Assembly (NCBI RefSeq): GCF_000224145.3
Contig: NW_004191376.1
Coordinates: 1-64,000 of the forward strand
Direction of reading: 5' to 3'
Length of the DNA stretch: 64,000 nucleotides
Source of the DNA: Ciona intestinalis
Lineage: Eukaryota; Chordata; Ascidiacea; Phlebobranchia; Cionidae
Shown: positions 10,695 through 25,920 of the stretch, piece by piece
Position numbering within the stretch: position 1 is the stretch's first letter
Layout of the letters: every line of letters begins with the position of its first letter
The notes under the pieces: generated by a model
Database searches by the model: none
Told to the model about the DNA's origin: nothing
Seen by the model: only the letters and a program-made list of their open reading frames with translations
Made by a program: the position numbers and the translations under genes

Positions 10695-10700
10695 TTTATT
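10695..10700 (-). terminator. Polyadenylation signal of the transposase gene
   Basis: AATAAA on the minus strand lies 17 bases beyond the stop codon at 10717. Confidence 0.55.
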
Positions 10701-10716
10701 AAATATATACACAAAG

Positions 10717-13955
<3,239 letters not shown>

Positions 13956-14350
13956 TTTTGCGAGTGATTAACTTTAAAAGTAAAGTGCGGATCTATTAGA
14001 GTGTATTTTCACAATGATTCATGATGTTAGTTTGAATCTGTGGACCATTTAAAATGTTAAATGCTGTTGAAAAAACAATGCATTTCATAATGTGCATGCA
14101 ACTCACTACCACATGTAGCTTATTTTTGCACTGCTATCATATTTCATTTTAAACTTACTGATAACTGGTCTCTAAAAAAGAATTTTTTACATTAACTGTT
14201 GTGAAAATTAAAACGCGCACAAAAAAATCTGAAAGTTTTTTCCAATCAAACTTCAGAAAAAAATGCGCGGGAGCGTTCAGTCGCCATTGCTGTTATATCG
14301 TCTTTGCGACTGGTACAGTTACTACAGAATATATTAGGGAGATTTTATAA
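13956..14350. promoter_or_regulatory. Probable bidirectional promoter of the CACTA element
   Basis: The two element genes start 395 bp apart and point away from each other, so their promoters must share this interval or lie within it. No clear TATA box was assigned. Confidence 0.4.
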
Positions 14351-17300
14351 TGTTTCACTATGTGGAAAAATTAATTGAAAATGGAATGGATGATGTTGCA
14401 AAAATTCTTCAAGGTAAGAAGTTAGATTTAGTTTGTATAGATATGTTGCATTCCTTTCTCTGCCGATTATAACATAGCTGTTTGTTATTAACTCTAAAGT
14501 ATATTAATTGTTTATCATAATTTGTTCATATTTGCAATAAAAGCGCTACACTTATAACTTATTATGGAATTCACAATTGCCTTCACTTTTTAGCACTATG
14601 GGAAAACGTTTTCAGGTTTTAAAAGTCTTGAACTTATTACCAGGCACCAATATGGAAAAGGTAGGAATTTTTTTATTAGTTTTTATTGACCAGGTTGACA
14701 TGTTTTCTTAGTAGAGTGGGCATAATTGTTTTAATTTCATGATTTAAAACCTACTTCGGTTTTGACAGAAATCACTATCACATGAGGACAGCACTATGGG
14801 AAAACGTTTTCAGGTTTTAAAAGTCTTGAACTTATTACCAGGCACCAATATGGAAAAGGTAGGAATTTTTTTATTAGTTTTTATTGACCAGGTTGACATG
14901 TTTTCTTAGTAGAGTGGGCATAATTGTTTTAATTTCATGATTTAAAACCTACTTCGGTTTTGACAGAAATCACTATCACATGAGGACAGTTTTAGTAGTG
15001 ACGCAAGCACCGTGCCTCTGTACGATCTCAGTGATCACACCTATGATCCATCTAACTCTGCTAATGATTCATCTAACTCTGCTAATGCTCCATCTACCTC
15101 TGCTAATGCTCCATCTACCTCTGCTAATGCTCCATCTACCTCTTGTGATCGATTGCCATCCCCTTTACCATACCCCAACTACACAAAAGTTGTACTCGAT
15201 GCAGAGAGTACTAACAATATATTACCTGTGAGGGCACGAATAATACGAGAGAGCGCACGATATTACCTCACCATGAAGTATGATCTCTCAAATGAGTACG
15301 ATAACATTTGTTCTACTCTGATCAAAAGGTTTCCCTCACTTCAGGACACTTTTATTTGCTCAAATTCTCCAAATAAATGGGTAAGTGACTAAGTGTATAT
15401 AATTTCTTTCCATTAGTCACTGATGCTGGTTTCGCAATTTGTAGTAGATTTAATTTTGTTTGACTTTTTGTAAATAATTCTTTGTATCTAGATTAGTTAT
15501 CTGTATATATCTGGGTAGCATATTTCTATATGTTTATTGTTTTGCAGATTCGACTAAAAAAGGACGTTGCACAAAGTGTGAGGAACCAAAAACGGTCCAA
15601 AAAAACAAGGGAGGGATCAATTATCAGGGAAAATGATGGTCTTCCGCTGTTATGCTCAGAAACCGACACGAATATCGGGATGCTACAGTCAATGAAAAAG
15701 GAGATTATTAAAGAGAGCCAAAAGTCCACCTATTCTATTAAAGAGAGCCAAAAGTCCACCTATTCTAAGGTTAGTTTTGCATGATTTTTACAGTACTGTA
15801 TCAATAAATTGTGAATTTTGACAGGAGCATATGAACAAGCTGATAAGAACTATTGCACCACTCTATAAAACGTGGGTGCGACTGGAGCCTCGGACAGTAG
15901 CCGAAATTGTTGCTGAATTTCCATTTTTATGTAATCCTAAGTTGGTAAGCTCAGTCTGTAAAGCTTTTGCTGTTGGTTATTTTAAATATAAACACATTTT
16001 ATATAATTGTTTTCAGTTAATGACTTTGGCTGGAAACATGATGTCACCACCACTTGAACATTTTAAAGAAGTAACAAAGGAAAGTTTGGGGCTGCTCTTT
16101 TCTTCGTAAGTAATAAAATAATAATGTAAATAATATTGCTCTGGGATGCTATTCTCATCCAGCAGCTAAAGTTAGTCTCTATGGTTAGCGACTAAGTATT
16201 GGCTAAATTTTAAATAAGTATTGACTAAATTTTAGTCAAAAAACTAAAAAGCAAAATCTGAACTAGGCAGCAACTAGTTGGTTGGTAGACAAGAAAGAAT
16301 ACAACTACTGGTGTACTATGTTAATGTACCACTTAAACTGTTGTAGAATCCTTGATTCTGGTCTTAAAACAAGTGGCCAGATTGGTGAGATGCATGATGA
16401 GATGCACGATGCTCAAGAACCAACAGAGCAAGAAATTTTAAAAGGTTTTAACTTTCTGGAGGAAAGAATACTGGGCAAAAAGGAACGGTCTATTTTTGTA
16501 CAAGTTAAGGTAATTCATTGTTTTCTCTTTGCAAAACAAGCATAAATTGTTTTACAGTAACCATGTAGTATAAATTTATTGTTGCAAACAATACAACTAG
16601 CTTAAATTTCGGTTATTCATAGCCTATAGCCATATATACTGTTGGATCGCTTAAAATCGTTAAATTCACTCAAGTGTAAAATGCGAGTCTCCAAGGAGTA
16701 TCATGGCATTGTTATGAAAAATGTCATACTGAGATGTTCCAGAAACTTTGTAGAGCCTGACTGATATTGCTTTTTACAAACCAAATCCGATATTTTGTAA
16801 ATTTTAGTTGCGGATAACCTATATTTTAATGCACTTTAAATGCTTGACTGATTAAAACCAAAAAATCTGATAAGGCTGATAAAAATCAACTAACAGGCTT
16901 AATTATTATTAATTAGTTATTTGTGAACAGTTATTTGTGAACTTGTAATTAATTCATTAGTCAATTTGTAATTGTTTTTAAATAAATTTTACCTCCCCCT
17001 CTATTAAACCAACGGTTAAACAGACATGGCTAATGAAGTTTATTTGTGTATCATGTTGATGCTCAAAAAGACGCGTAGTCACCAAAAAATCATTAGTTCG
17101 CATGATTTTAGTACGTAACATTATATGTGCTGCTTTTGTACAAAACTGCGACGCACGTAAAGGTTAAACTACTAGTAAAAGCCAAACTACGACACACGTT
17201 AAGGTTGTTAAATTATGGCGCAAATAAAGGCTAAACTACGGTACACGTGGATGTGAAACTATGGCGTATAAAGTTCAAGTATATTATAGGACGCACATCG

Positions 17301-17835
17301 CTTGAACGACCGATTTTTATATCGGTGTATTGGTAAAGTCGACCTCTAATAATGACAATTTGGTAATATTAATATTTAAATTATATTTTTTTTAGTGTTT
17401 TTTTTTTTCTATTTTGGTAATGTTCATATCATTCTTATTATTACTGTTTTCACTAATATATCTTTTTCATATTAGGAACCACTGATAATGCCGCAACATA
17501 AACCTCCCTGCTTCGGATATACGATGATGGATGGAGTTTTTAATCAGGCGTTTCTTTGCGTTGATGGTGAAGTATTTGTGGAGCTGGAAGCGCCTTCAGT
17601 ATTTCGTTGTATTCAAGTTTGGTTGGCCGCTCAATATTGCTTTGATATTGAGTACGACAAAACAAATAGGACATTTGGTTTGTGCATGGAGGACACCGTT
17701 TTACTTAAACACGGTGCTTACAGCTGCCATGCTTCCAGCACAAGCGCCAAACGCGTAAAAAATTCCAGAAGTTCGAAACTTGAAGCATTTTACGCATTAT
17801 TGAAACGGGTTGGTTTCAATGGTTTTACCAGTTAA
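14351..17835 (+). CDS. SAMD3-like protein encoded by the CACTA element
   Basis: Exons with good splice sites lie at about 14351-14413, 14594-14660, 14967-15380, 15548-15769, 15825-15944, 16017-16105, 16271-16509 and 17476-17835. Exon 3 starts with a Ser/Asn/Ala-rich linker built of 21-bp repeats (15046-15135). It then has the family pattern PYPNYTKVVLDAES, RARIIRESARYYLT and FPSLQDTF. Later exons give RTIAPLYKTWVRLEPRTVAEI and a C-terminal part with CIQVWLAAQYCFDIEYDKT. This layout resembles fish and invertebrate proteins labelled sterile-alpha-motif-domain-3-like, which often accompany CACTA transposases. Its role in transposition is unknown. Exon 2 and its intron are duplicated, which may disturb splicing. 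Confidence 0.7.
14594..14989. repeat. About 198-bp tandem duplication spanning an exon and intron
   Basis: The exon beginning CACTATGGGAAAACG (14594 and 14792), its intron and the start of the next exon occur twice. The junction fuses the start of exon 3 to a second exon 2. Confidence 0.9.
15046..15140 (+). repeat. 21-bp coding minisatellite, about 4.5 units
   Basis: Units of TCTACCTCTGCTAATGCTCC type encode repeats of A-N-A-P-S-T-S in the SAMD3-like protein. Confidence 0.85.
16550..17470 (+). other. Long intron of the SAMD3-like gene
   Basis: No coding feature or recognised repeat was seen here. It lies between the donor at about 16510 and the acceptor at 17475. Confidence 0.5.
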
Positions 17836-17896
17836 TCGTATGAATTGCATTTTCTTTCTGTTCTTTCCTTTTTCTGTTCTTTTCGCTTTTATTGTA

Positions 17897-17902
17897 AATA
17901 AA
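17897..17902 (+). terminator. Polyadenylation signal of the SAMD3-like gene
   Basis: AATAAA lies about 60 bases after the stop codon and just before the right subterminal array. Confidence 0.6.
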
Positions 17903-17914
17903 AAATGTCGTGTT

Positions 17915-18193
17915 ATTTGAAACGTGTTATTTTTGCCGGCGTGTTGTTAAAAACTGCCGTGTTGTTTAAAAAATGAAGCGTGTAGTTTTGGGGCGTGTTG
18001 TTTTAAACTGGCGTGTTGTTACAAAATGGTGTGTAGTTTTGGGGCGTGTTGTTACAAAACGGCGTGTTGTTTACGAGCGTGTTGTTTTGAAGCCTGAAAA
18101 ACACGCCAGACCAACAACACGCCTTTGGCGTGTTGCGTGTTGTATACGCGGACAAAACCGGCGTGTTCTAACAACACACTTGAATTTCTAGTG
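17915..18193 (-). repeat. CACTA right terminus and subterminal motif array
   Basis: At least ten copies of CGTGTTGTT or CGTGTAGTT occur in 270 bp, ending with the inverted terminal CACTAGAAATT. Confidence 0.8.
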
Positions 18194-18195
18194 TG

Positions 18196-19399
18196 GGGAG
18201 TTGGAAGACTCGTGTGCGGTCGACTTGTCCGTCGCCATTCGTCAATTGCACGGAGATGGATGGCCCAGTGATGCGGTGGAGCAGCTCGATGTTATCTTCA
18301 AGCGTCGTCTTTAAGAGACGCAGACAGGCTAATAACAAAGGACAACGGAAAAGCAACGCTACAAACCGTCTACTAAGCGGAGGCGTGCAGGGTTTGCAAG
18401 TGTCCAAAGATTGTGGGACACAGATCGTCGTAGCCTCAGTCAGTGGTGGTTTTTGACGGGGCAAAGGGTGACGTGGAAGAGGTCTATTTCGGAAGATTTG
18501 CCGGTGGCGATGAGGGGGAGGTTGTTTCCGACAACGGACCTGAACCAAAGCATGGTGGACAATTCGAAGGACTATCGAAGCCGTTTAGCGTTGTTGAGGT
18601 CAGTAAGGCCTTGAGAGAAATTAAAGTGGCATCTGCCAGAAATTAAAGTGGCATCTGGAGTGAGCGCATCGGCCCATCGGGAATGACGAAAATCGGTGCC
18701 GGGTATTGTGCATGTTATTTAACGTGTGGCAGTTCACCGGTCGTACCCCGCGGTGGACAAAGGAAAACCGAACAACTCTGATAGCGAAGAGTGCCTCTGC
18801 TGCGGAGGATGTTGGAAGACTGGCGACCAATTACAATTGGTTCAGAGAAGTTAAAGTGCCATCTGCCAGCGGACCTGATGGAGTGAGCGCATCGGGAATG
18901 ACGAAAATCGGTGCCCGGGTATTGTGCAAGTTATTTAACGTGTGGCAGTTCACCGGTCGTACCCCGCGGTGGACGAAGGAAAACCGAACAACTCTGATAG
19001 CGAAGAGTGCCTCTGCTGCGGAGGATGTTGGAGACTGGCGACCAATTACGATTGGTTCGCATGTGGTTCGACTGTACGCGAAATTGCTTACGCGTCGGCT
19101 GGGCTACTGTGTTCAACTGAATCTGTGTCAGCGGGCATTCCGTGATGTTCAGGGTTGTGCGGAGAACGTTATGATTCTCTCAGGCATGATAAGAGACGCG
19201 AAGGCGCGCTCCCGCGAGTTAAACCTTGTCTTTCTCGACTTGGCGAAGGCTTTTGACACTGTGTCCCACTCTTCGATTGTCAAAGCTCTCCGAAGGCAAC
19301 AGGTTCCCGAGAAGTGTGTAAGGATTGTGCAGGACTGTATGATGGAACGGTGACGACCGTGTCGGTTGGAGGCCGTGCCACCCCACAGCTAGTGGTGAA
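18196..19399 (+). pseudogene. R2 lineage A reverse transcriptase, 5' part (broken)
   Basis: The frame continues from upstream of the CACTA element, then shifts several times. Readable pieces in R2 order are FASVQRLWDTDRRSLSQWW (about 18385-18445), a long pre-RT segment to 18640, KENRTTLIAKS, DWRPITIGSHVVRLYAKLL, LDLAKAFDTVSH (RT motif A, near 19235) and TTVSVGG (about 19352). The protein would reverse-transcribe R2 RNA at 28S rDNA. An internal 216-bp duplication at about 18624-19055 repeats FNVWQFTGRTPRWTKENR. The sequence is cut at 19399 by a P element; the next conserved RT block is found, inverted, at 25921-26040. Confidence 0.8.
18624..19055. repeat. 216-bp tandem duplication within R2-A
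   Basis: TTATTTAACGTGTGGCAGTT occurs at about 18715 and 18931 with long flanking identity. Small differences between the copies mark it as more than a simple copy error. Confidence 0.85.
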
Positions 19400-19666
19400 C
19401 AAAGTCCATAGAAATCACAAGTTAAGCAACTAACTTGTCTATTGTTTACGCGTGCATGGACGCCATTTTTGTTCGAGGTACTCTACAGTTGACAATGGCG
19501 CTACTGCAGAAATGTCTTCTGTATGGGCAAACTCGGCATTTACAGTCGCGTTTCTAACATTTTAATAGGACAGGAACCTTTGGTACTACTTAAAAACAAG
19601 TTAGTTTATTATGAACGTTATAAATTTTTGTTGTTGGCTAAAATGTATACAGTTTAACAGTTATAT

Positions 19667-22600
19667 TTACAAAATATTTGCCCTCGCAGCAGTTTTACCG
19701 GCGAATTGAGCAGTTTTAAATTTGGAAGTTACACACTTAGCATATATATGCAATCTTAACTTAACGAAACGAAGCAATGTTTTTGAAAGAAGTGAGTGAC
19801 AATCTGGAAAATTGTATCCAATTAAAGAAACATTCTTCACAATTTCTGCCTCTAAGCAAGACATATGCCTGAAGCTATGGACACTCAAACAAAATACTGA
19901 CTCAACATACTTAAAAAAATTAAAGGCTTGCTGAGATGGATGGCATAAGTGGTATGTTACATCATCATGGCAACTTAGGTTGTGGTTCGCAGTATAGGAC
20001 TTAAGGCATGTAAGAACAGCTGCTGCTCGTTGTGAAAGCTCACTTTCATCACTTGATGTAAAAGCCGCTTTACAACCACTACACTCTTCAATCAAGCTCA
20101 TTTCCTTCTTTAAGGCCCAACCTACAACATAATACAGACCATTCTCTTGAATGGTATCCATTTCAAGGGGAGCCACATCCATTATAACATCGATTAAGGG
20201 CATGCTTTCTGCTGTAGTTGGTTCTTCTTCAAATGATTCATGCTCTTTAATGAAGCTCAACAAATGCGGACTATCATCTTCATCATAGTCGCAAGTAGAG
20301 GGGACATCCATAAACTGCCCAATCATGATCAGTTTCAATGCATTGCGAAACTGGGTAGGCTTTGGATGCGCACTGCCATATCCTCTTACCTAATGAAATT
20401 GATATATGGATGATTTTCATATTGTGCAACTACAATATGTATTTTACCTGTGAAAACAGATTTTCCAAAGCATCTTGAGAAAATCGGCCACTTAGCAAAA
20501 ATTTAAACTCCCCATTAAGAACAAGCTCGGAATGCAGGGATATCAAGCTGTTTATGGACAATTTCATTCCAGATTGTACAGGNNNNNNNNNNNNNNNNNN
20601 NNNNNNNNNNNNNNNNNNNNNNNNNNNNNNNNNNNNNNNNNNNNNNNNNNNNNNNNNNNNNNNNNNNNNNNNNNNNNNNNNNNNNNNNNNNNNNNNNNNN
20701 NNNNNNNNNNNNNNNNNNNNNNNNNNNNNNNNNNNNNNNNNNNNNNNNNNNNNNNNNNNNNNNNNNNNNNNNNNNNNNNNNNNNNNNNNNNNNNNNNNNN
20801 NNNNNNNNNNNNNNNNNNNNNNNNNNNNNNNNNNNNNNNNNNNNNNNNNNNNNNNNNNNNNNNNNNNNNNNNNNNNNNNNNNNNNNNNNNNNNNNNNNNN
20901 NNNNNNNNNNNNNNNNNNNNNNNNNNNNNNNNNNNNNNNNNNNNNTTAGGTCCTTTGCCTCCTGTTGTTCAACCAGCATACGAACAAATCTAAAATCTAC
21001 CTGCATTGCATATATTGGCTCTGATACTTTGGTCTTCAAATAAAACTAAAATCTCCTACCTCTGCTGATGGTAACTCATATTTACAAACTATATCATCTG
21101 GAAGAAGAATAGTATGCTTCAAGAAAGAAGTTCTTAAATTTTTTAAAAGGTGGGGAACATCCGCAATAAAATGCAGGCAAGAACTTGGTGAAAAAGGATG
21201 TGGAATTTTGCAAACAACCTGATCCCTGGTGCAACAGTAATACAAGATGTTAGAAATTAAACCAACTGCAAACAATTACTTAGTCTAAACAGTGTTTAAA
21301 GCAGGTTTAACTTTTGTATAAGTATTAAAACCTGTTAGAAACAATTCCCGCAGCTTTCCACATTCCCTGATTAGCAGCACCCATGTCACTGACAATGGCG
21401 TTTACAAGATACCCACGATTTCCAAGTTCCATTACAAGTTGCTTTGTCAAACACCACAACTCTTTTCCAACAATTGAGTTTCCAGTGTAAAAATATGCTA
21501 GATATAAAATAGGATTTGAAAAGGACGCAGCCTCCCTTTACTTATTATTAAATACATTTTATTGTAAAAAAAGGTCCGGGCAATTGACCAAAAGTATTTC
21601 TTAGCTCCTTTTTAAGTTTTTTTATACCTTTTTTGAAACTTTATTCTATTAAATTGATGTTATAACATCGCATCACTCTAATTGTTTGGTATGCGGGATT
21701 CAGCTTGCCCTAAAATTGTTTCATGGTCTAGTTGCAAATTCTTGTTTATGTATGTAAAGAATCCCATTTGATCATCTTCCGCATGACGCACAACTTACTA
21801 TTAAATTGACATGTGTACAGGCTGCAGCAAGCAAATTTTAAAACACAAATTGTATTTGCCAAACATTTTATTAAAATTTCTAAAACGAAGAGCAAAACAT
21901 AATAATGTATAGCAAAATTGTTATAGATTTAGGAAGAGTCAAGGATTTTTTTAGTAATGAAAAAACTTTTTTCTTGCTCAATTTAATAGAGGATCCAGGA
22001 ATCCTTTGAAGGATCATACTTTACCAACCAAAGGCAGGGACGCAGGGTAAGTAATAACTTTGTCATCTTTAATCTGCAACGCTGCCTTTTCTTCCTGTCA
22101 AATATTTATTTTAGTTTTCTGTTAATGATTCATACCATATTAGAACAGTCAGAATGTGAATTGTTTTTTTATCAGGTTTTTCATGGGGAGCTGTCAAATC
22201 AATACATCTTTCTCGTCTGTTCAGGTCACTTTGTTCAGCAGCACCTGCAACAATAAAAAGAGAAGACGCAAAATCTGCTTTTGGGTAACTATTAAGACAT
22301 TTTTTTATTTCCTTTACTTTAAGAGGCTTTATTTTCCAAGATTGCATCCATAGCTTCTACTTCAAATCGAATAATCAGGTTGCAGTAGTAGTATGCAAAT
22401 ATGCACCAACTCGATTTTAATGAAGATACCAACAAAAACTCAAATTCAAAATGAGTATACGGATAGAGTCAGAGATTCTTAATTGTGATTTAAAGGTACA
22501 ACTAAAGTTTAGAAAATCAATATAGCCTATATAAAAACTAGGTGAAATCGAACTGGCTGTTAGATCAAATTTGAGTATCTCTATCCGTATACACATTTTA

Positions 22601-23297
22601 AATTTTGTTGGTATGTTCCTTTAAAAGCTGTTGATAGCATACATGCATTTAATGAAAATGATATGCAATACGACTTATACCTATTTTTACGAATTAAAAT
22701 AAAATGTAAAATTTGTGCCCGGACCTCATGGGCATTTAGGAGCCATACAGGCTCCTAAAGGTTAGATGCGTTTGCTCGGCATACAACACGAAAATCTGTG
22801 CTTATGTTAATTGTTAACTCTGATTTAATAATAAATGTGCAAATAATTGTCTGATGCCCTTTATTGTTGATGTACTGTTTACTTTTTGCAGAACATAGTT
22901 TTGAATTATATATCATGCAACAATGGTATAGGTATGTAACATACGTTTGTACGTATATAGTTAACACTCACCAATTAATTGCTTCCATTTGGTGGCAATA
23001 CCCTTTGCCATAAAACACAAAACGTGTGAGGCCACCAACTGCGAGGATGAGAATTCACTGCTAACATATCCCACAAACTTTTTCAGTGATGGGTCATACT
23101 CAACAGCTTTAGCAATTTGGACCTCATCAACTAGAATACAGCAAGAGCGCTCGTGGGGTTGAAGTCCAAGCATTTTAATTTTCATCCAGTCCAAGATGAC
23201 ATGCTGTATTCCAGGATGAAGATCCAAACGCTTTATTCTGTTACACAACGTCCTGTACGATGGCAAAGGGTAAAAAAGCTCCCTAAGAAAATTGTAT
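19667..23297 (-). CDS. P-element (THAP9-like) transposase, partial
   Basis: Minus-strand exons: 22972-23297 (YPLPSYRTLCNRIKRL, ILVDEVQIAKAVEYDP, ATKWKQLIG); about 21344-21505 (VNAIVSDMGAANQGMWKAAGI, the RNase-H-like core); about 20946-21275 (FIADVPHLLKNLRTSFLKH, QVDFRFVRMLVEQQEAKDL); 20448-20582 (LSGRFSQDALENLFSQ); and 19667-20389 (GYGSAHPKPTQFRNALKLIMI through a C-terminal Cys-containing segment). The order and motifs match P-superfamily transposases, which cut DNA at the terminal repeats. Splice sites at 20389, 20448, 22972 and 23297 are good. A frameshift lies near 21040, and the N-terminal THAP exons are missing on this side. Confidence 0.8.
20583..20945. other. Assembly gap (363 N)
   Basis: It falls inside P transposase coding sequence. 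Confidence 0.95.
21510..22425. other. Intron or insertion inside the P element
   Basis: A minus-strand frame at 22111-22347 reads KPLKVKEIKKCLNSYPKADF, which faintly resembles N-terminal segments of tyrosine-recombinase retroelements. That call is weak. The rest shows no recognised coding sequence. Confidence 0.3.
22426..22614. mobile_element. Small palindromic element (MITE-like)
   Basis: Arms at 22426-22468 and 22579-22614 are inverted copies beginning ATACCAACAAAA and containing GTATACGGATAGAG. The element is about 190 bp with no coding capacity, sitting between P transposase exons. Confidence 0.65.
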
Positions 23298-23314
23298 CTG
23301 CAAAAGCAAAATTA

Positions 23315-23364
23315 NNNNNNNNNNNNNNNNNNNNNNNNNNNNNNNNNNNNNNNNNNNNNNNNNN
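23315..23364. other. Assembly gap (50 N)
   Basis: It separates the P element from the R2/28S segment. Confidence 0.95.
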
Positions 23365-23368
23365 ACAG

Positions 23369-23413
<45 letters not shown>

Positions 23414-23426
23414 GGGCATTTGGCTA
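23365..23426 (-). rRNA. 28S rRNA fragment just downstream of the R2 site
   Basis: On the minus strand the sequence starts TAGCCAAATGCC and continues CGTCATCTAATTAGTGACGC and CATGAATGGATTAACGAGA. This is the strongly conserved 28S stretch immediately 3' of the R2 insertion point, with about two differences from the usual sequence. It is truncated by the gap. Confidence 0.92.
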
Positions 23427-25560
23427 AAAAAGGGCAACCTTTTCATTCGAACTCTAAACCGGTTCGCGGTTAAGGCAACAACATGCATATACTGGACTCC
23501 TCGGGTCCATATCTCAGGCTCATGCGTCATTAGTCATTTACTTGTAGTGTGGGTGGGAGCTATTCAGAGGAGGGACTTAGTCATGATCGGGAAATGTTGG
23601 ACAAGAGGCTGGGGATTCCTAGTAAACAACTTGTAAAATGGGCGCGAAAATCAACATAGGAAGCAACATGAACAGCAAAAAGGTAACAGGAAGTATAAGC
23701 TTTTATAACGATAGTTTACAGCGATAAGGCAAAATTACGATAGTTTTATATCAAGAGATGGACGTCGCTAGACGGGAGCTCGCATCATGTTATTCCCTCA
23801 GCGGCCGTGCAGGAGCGAAAATGGCGGCACATAGTGTAGCCCTGCTCGCAAACTACTGCACTGACGAGGGGTACCACCTCTCGAGACAGCAGCAGTCGGT
23901 ATCTTAAGAACTGCTCCGTCTCAGAAGCCATACATCTCGCCAGTTGAGCGTAATTGAGCTAAATTCCACTATGGACGCCGTCGTGGTTTGCCTAGCCCAT
24001 TGTTCGATCTGTTCGCACCTGTAGATCTTTCTTTGGTGGGAATTAGTCAGGTCGAATCGATCAGCGACGATGGTCGTGTCGACTACCCAAGCTTGCTCCC
24101 CACGGTGAAACACTATGTCATGCTTCCTTATGCCTCCTGGCGTGGGGATCCGCGGCTCCACGATTGCTGCCCAGCCTTTTTTCTTCGATTCCTTAATAAT
24201 AAGGTTTGATATCCTGTCGTGGTGACGAATCCGGACTAAGTGCGTCTTGGAGCAAACTTGCAGAATGTGCCCGAGTGACTCCACCCGGCCGCAACAGTCA
24301 CACGTAGTTGAACTAGTGGGGCGACCTCTCGCGGATCTTAAGGAGGTGAACAATTAGACTTTCTCGGGTTAGGACAGCTCCCACAAAGTTGCGACCGCTC
24401 ATTAGAGCACTTCCGTTCGATATCCATTCTCCCTGATAGGGTACCATTAGGGCTTGGTCTAGGCCAGCTCCGTCAGTGGACCGGACGAGTTGAGTCCGGT
24501 GGAAGGCTCGAACATCTTGCTTCGTTTGGAGTACCAATCCTCGGATCTTAGGGGGAATGCTCCATCGGGCCGTAAGCTTCCGGAAGGTGTCGGTATTGCG
24601 CAACGCAATAGTTGTTCTATCCAACTGCTATTGCAGTAGTCCAAAAGCCGTTTAGCCCTCAGTAACGGTATCGACGTCACAAGGCGGGGAATTCCCAAGC
24701 CACCATCCCGGCAGTCAGCGTAGAAATATCCTAGGGGAGTATCATGAGGAAGTTTAACCCACTGCCTAATGTTCCTTCGGATCAGGCCATCCAAGAATTT
24801 TAGCAGCTTGGCGGTGGTTGGGGTGAAGCCTATGGAGAGAGCGCGGGACTACATTTGTTTTTAGCATGAATAGCCGTTGCTGTGGCTTAAGCGGGGATAC
24901 ACCTCATCGACGCCAAGCGCTCGCATTGGGTGGCCGTCGATCATCCACGTAGGGGTGCGATCAACTACCCACTTTTTCTTTTTCCCATCTGCGGAGGCTT
25001 GCGCATTTATCGCGATTTAGCTTTAATCCTGCCAACATACCGACCTTGCTTCTGGAAAGCAGTACCAGGTCATTGAACAGAGGGCCAGAGAGGGGGTCTC
25101 CCTGTTTGATACCCCTAGTAACCGATATTGGGGCACTGATTTCTCCTGCAACCGATATTCTCGTTTTAGCTTGCTGGTAGAAATTGCTCAAATAGGCGAT
25201 AAATGGTGGGGGGAATCCGATGCGGCTCGCTGCGTTCAGCAGGGTTTCGTGATTCACGCTGTCGAACGCTTTTGTCACATTAGGAAGGTTAGATTAAGTT
25301 CTTTGATTCGAAGCTGGTGGGTTCCGATGATGTTGCGCAGATTCCAGATGTTGGCGGCAATTCCATCTCCAGATCTAAAGGCTTTTTGGTTATCATCAAG
25401 GGGCAGAATCTTCATGGCCCGGTTGCCTATTAATTTATGCAAACATCTACTAATTATGACGGAGTTTATGGTTATTGGCCTGAACTTAGCTGGATCCTTG
25501 GTATTTTCAGTCTTGGGTATTATTGTACGACCTTCGCAACAGGCCGCCGGTTGCCTTCCA
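23427..25560 (-). mobile_element. R2 retrotransposon, lineage B, at the canonical 28S site (5'-truncated)
   Basis: The R2 3' UTR ends in a T run that joins directly to 28S TAGCC at 23426, the exact R2 site. The body on the minus strand carries the RT and endonuclease regions listed separately. The 5' part, with N-terminal fingers and ribozyme, is absent; the copy stops near 25560 before unrelated sequence. The same 3' UTR is found on the plus strand at 9076-9590. Confidence 0.88.
23904..25560 (-). pseudogene. R2-B reverse transcriptase-endonuclease
   Basis: Read downward from 25560: FRPITINSVIISRCLHKLIG and NQKAFRSGDG (about 25500-25380), LNVTKAFDSVNHETLL (motif A), GIKQGDPLSGPLFN (motif B), then a deletion removing the FADD motif C region, LKLNRDKC (to 24961), VKLPHDTPLGYFYADCRDGG, the CDCC...H...C knuckle (about 24290), and the restriction-like endonuclease block with KHDIVF and VVDTTIVAD. 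Together these define an R2-clade protein that nicks 28S rDNA and primes reverse transcription there. Frameshifts and the missing catalytic motif C make it inactive. Confidence 0.85.
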
Positions 25561-25655
25561 GTGAGGATTATAGACCCCTTTTGCTTACACGCATTCCAAA
25601 CTATCGTGAACTACCACCACATCAAAGTAATGAAATTTTATTTTAGAAAATAATG

Positions 25656-25777
25656 NNNNNNNNNNNNNNNNNNNNNNNNNNNNNNNNNNNNNNNNNNNNN
25701 NNNNNNNNNNNNNNNNNNNNNNNNNNNNNNNNNNNNNNNNNNNNNNNNNNNNNNNNNNNNNNNNNNNNNNNNNNNNN
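25656..25777. other. Assembly gap (122 N)
   Basis: It separates the R2-B copy from the contig holding the R2-A and P junction. Confidence 0.95.
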
Positions 25778-25920
25778 ACGTTAGAACCGCAAAATAATAA
25801 TACAAATAACGACTTGTAAACATAGTAAAGACGTAAAGCAATGTTTAAATCCACCAAGACGGGATTACACAAGTGACAAACAAAACTTTCATTGGGAGAA
25901 GCAGTAATCTAAAAAAAGCG
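25778..25920. repeat. Dispersed repeat copy
   Basis: This is the same family as 5935-6420 and 44929-45050. Its end (CTAAAAAAAGCG) abuts R2-A exactly after the first Asp of RT motif C, so it looks like an insertion end or a recombination point. Confidence 0.6.

Larger units (their letters stand above)
19400..23314 (-). mobile_element. P-element (lineage 1), 3' end at 19400
   Basis: The terminus CAAAGTCCATAGAAATCACA at 19400 is preceded by GTGGTGAA, which also borders (as reverse complement) the P terminus at 26041. That is the 8-bp duplication expected of P elements. Inside are exons of a P-type transposase read on the minus strand. Two N gaps (20583-20945 and 23315-23364) and other insertions leave the 5' end unresolved here. 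Confidence 0.75.

Noticed and set aside
17531..17758. Separate 75-residue frame
   Set aside because: It overlaps the SAMD3-like last exon in another frame; it is a shadow.
20515..21039. Long frames across the N run
   Set aside because: Most residues are undetermined. Only the flanking P transposase codons are real.
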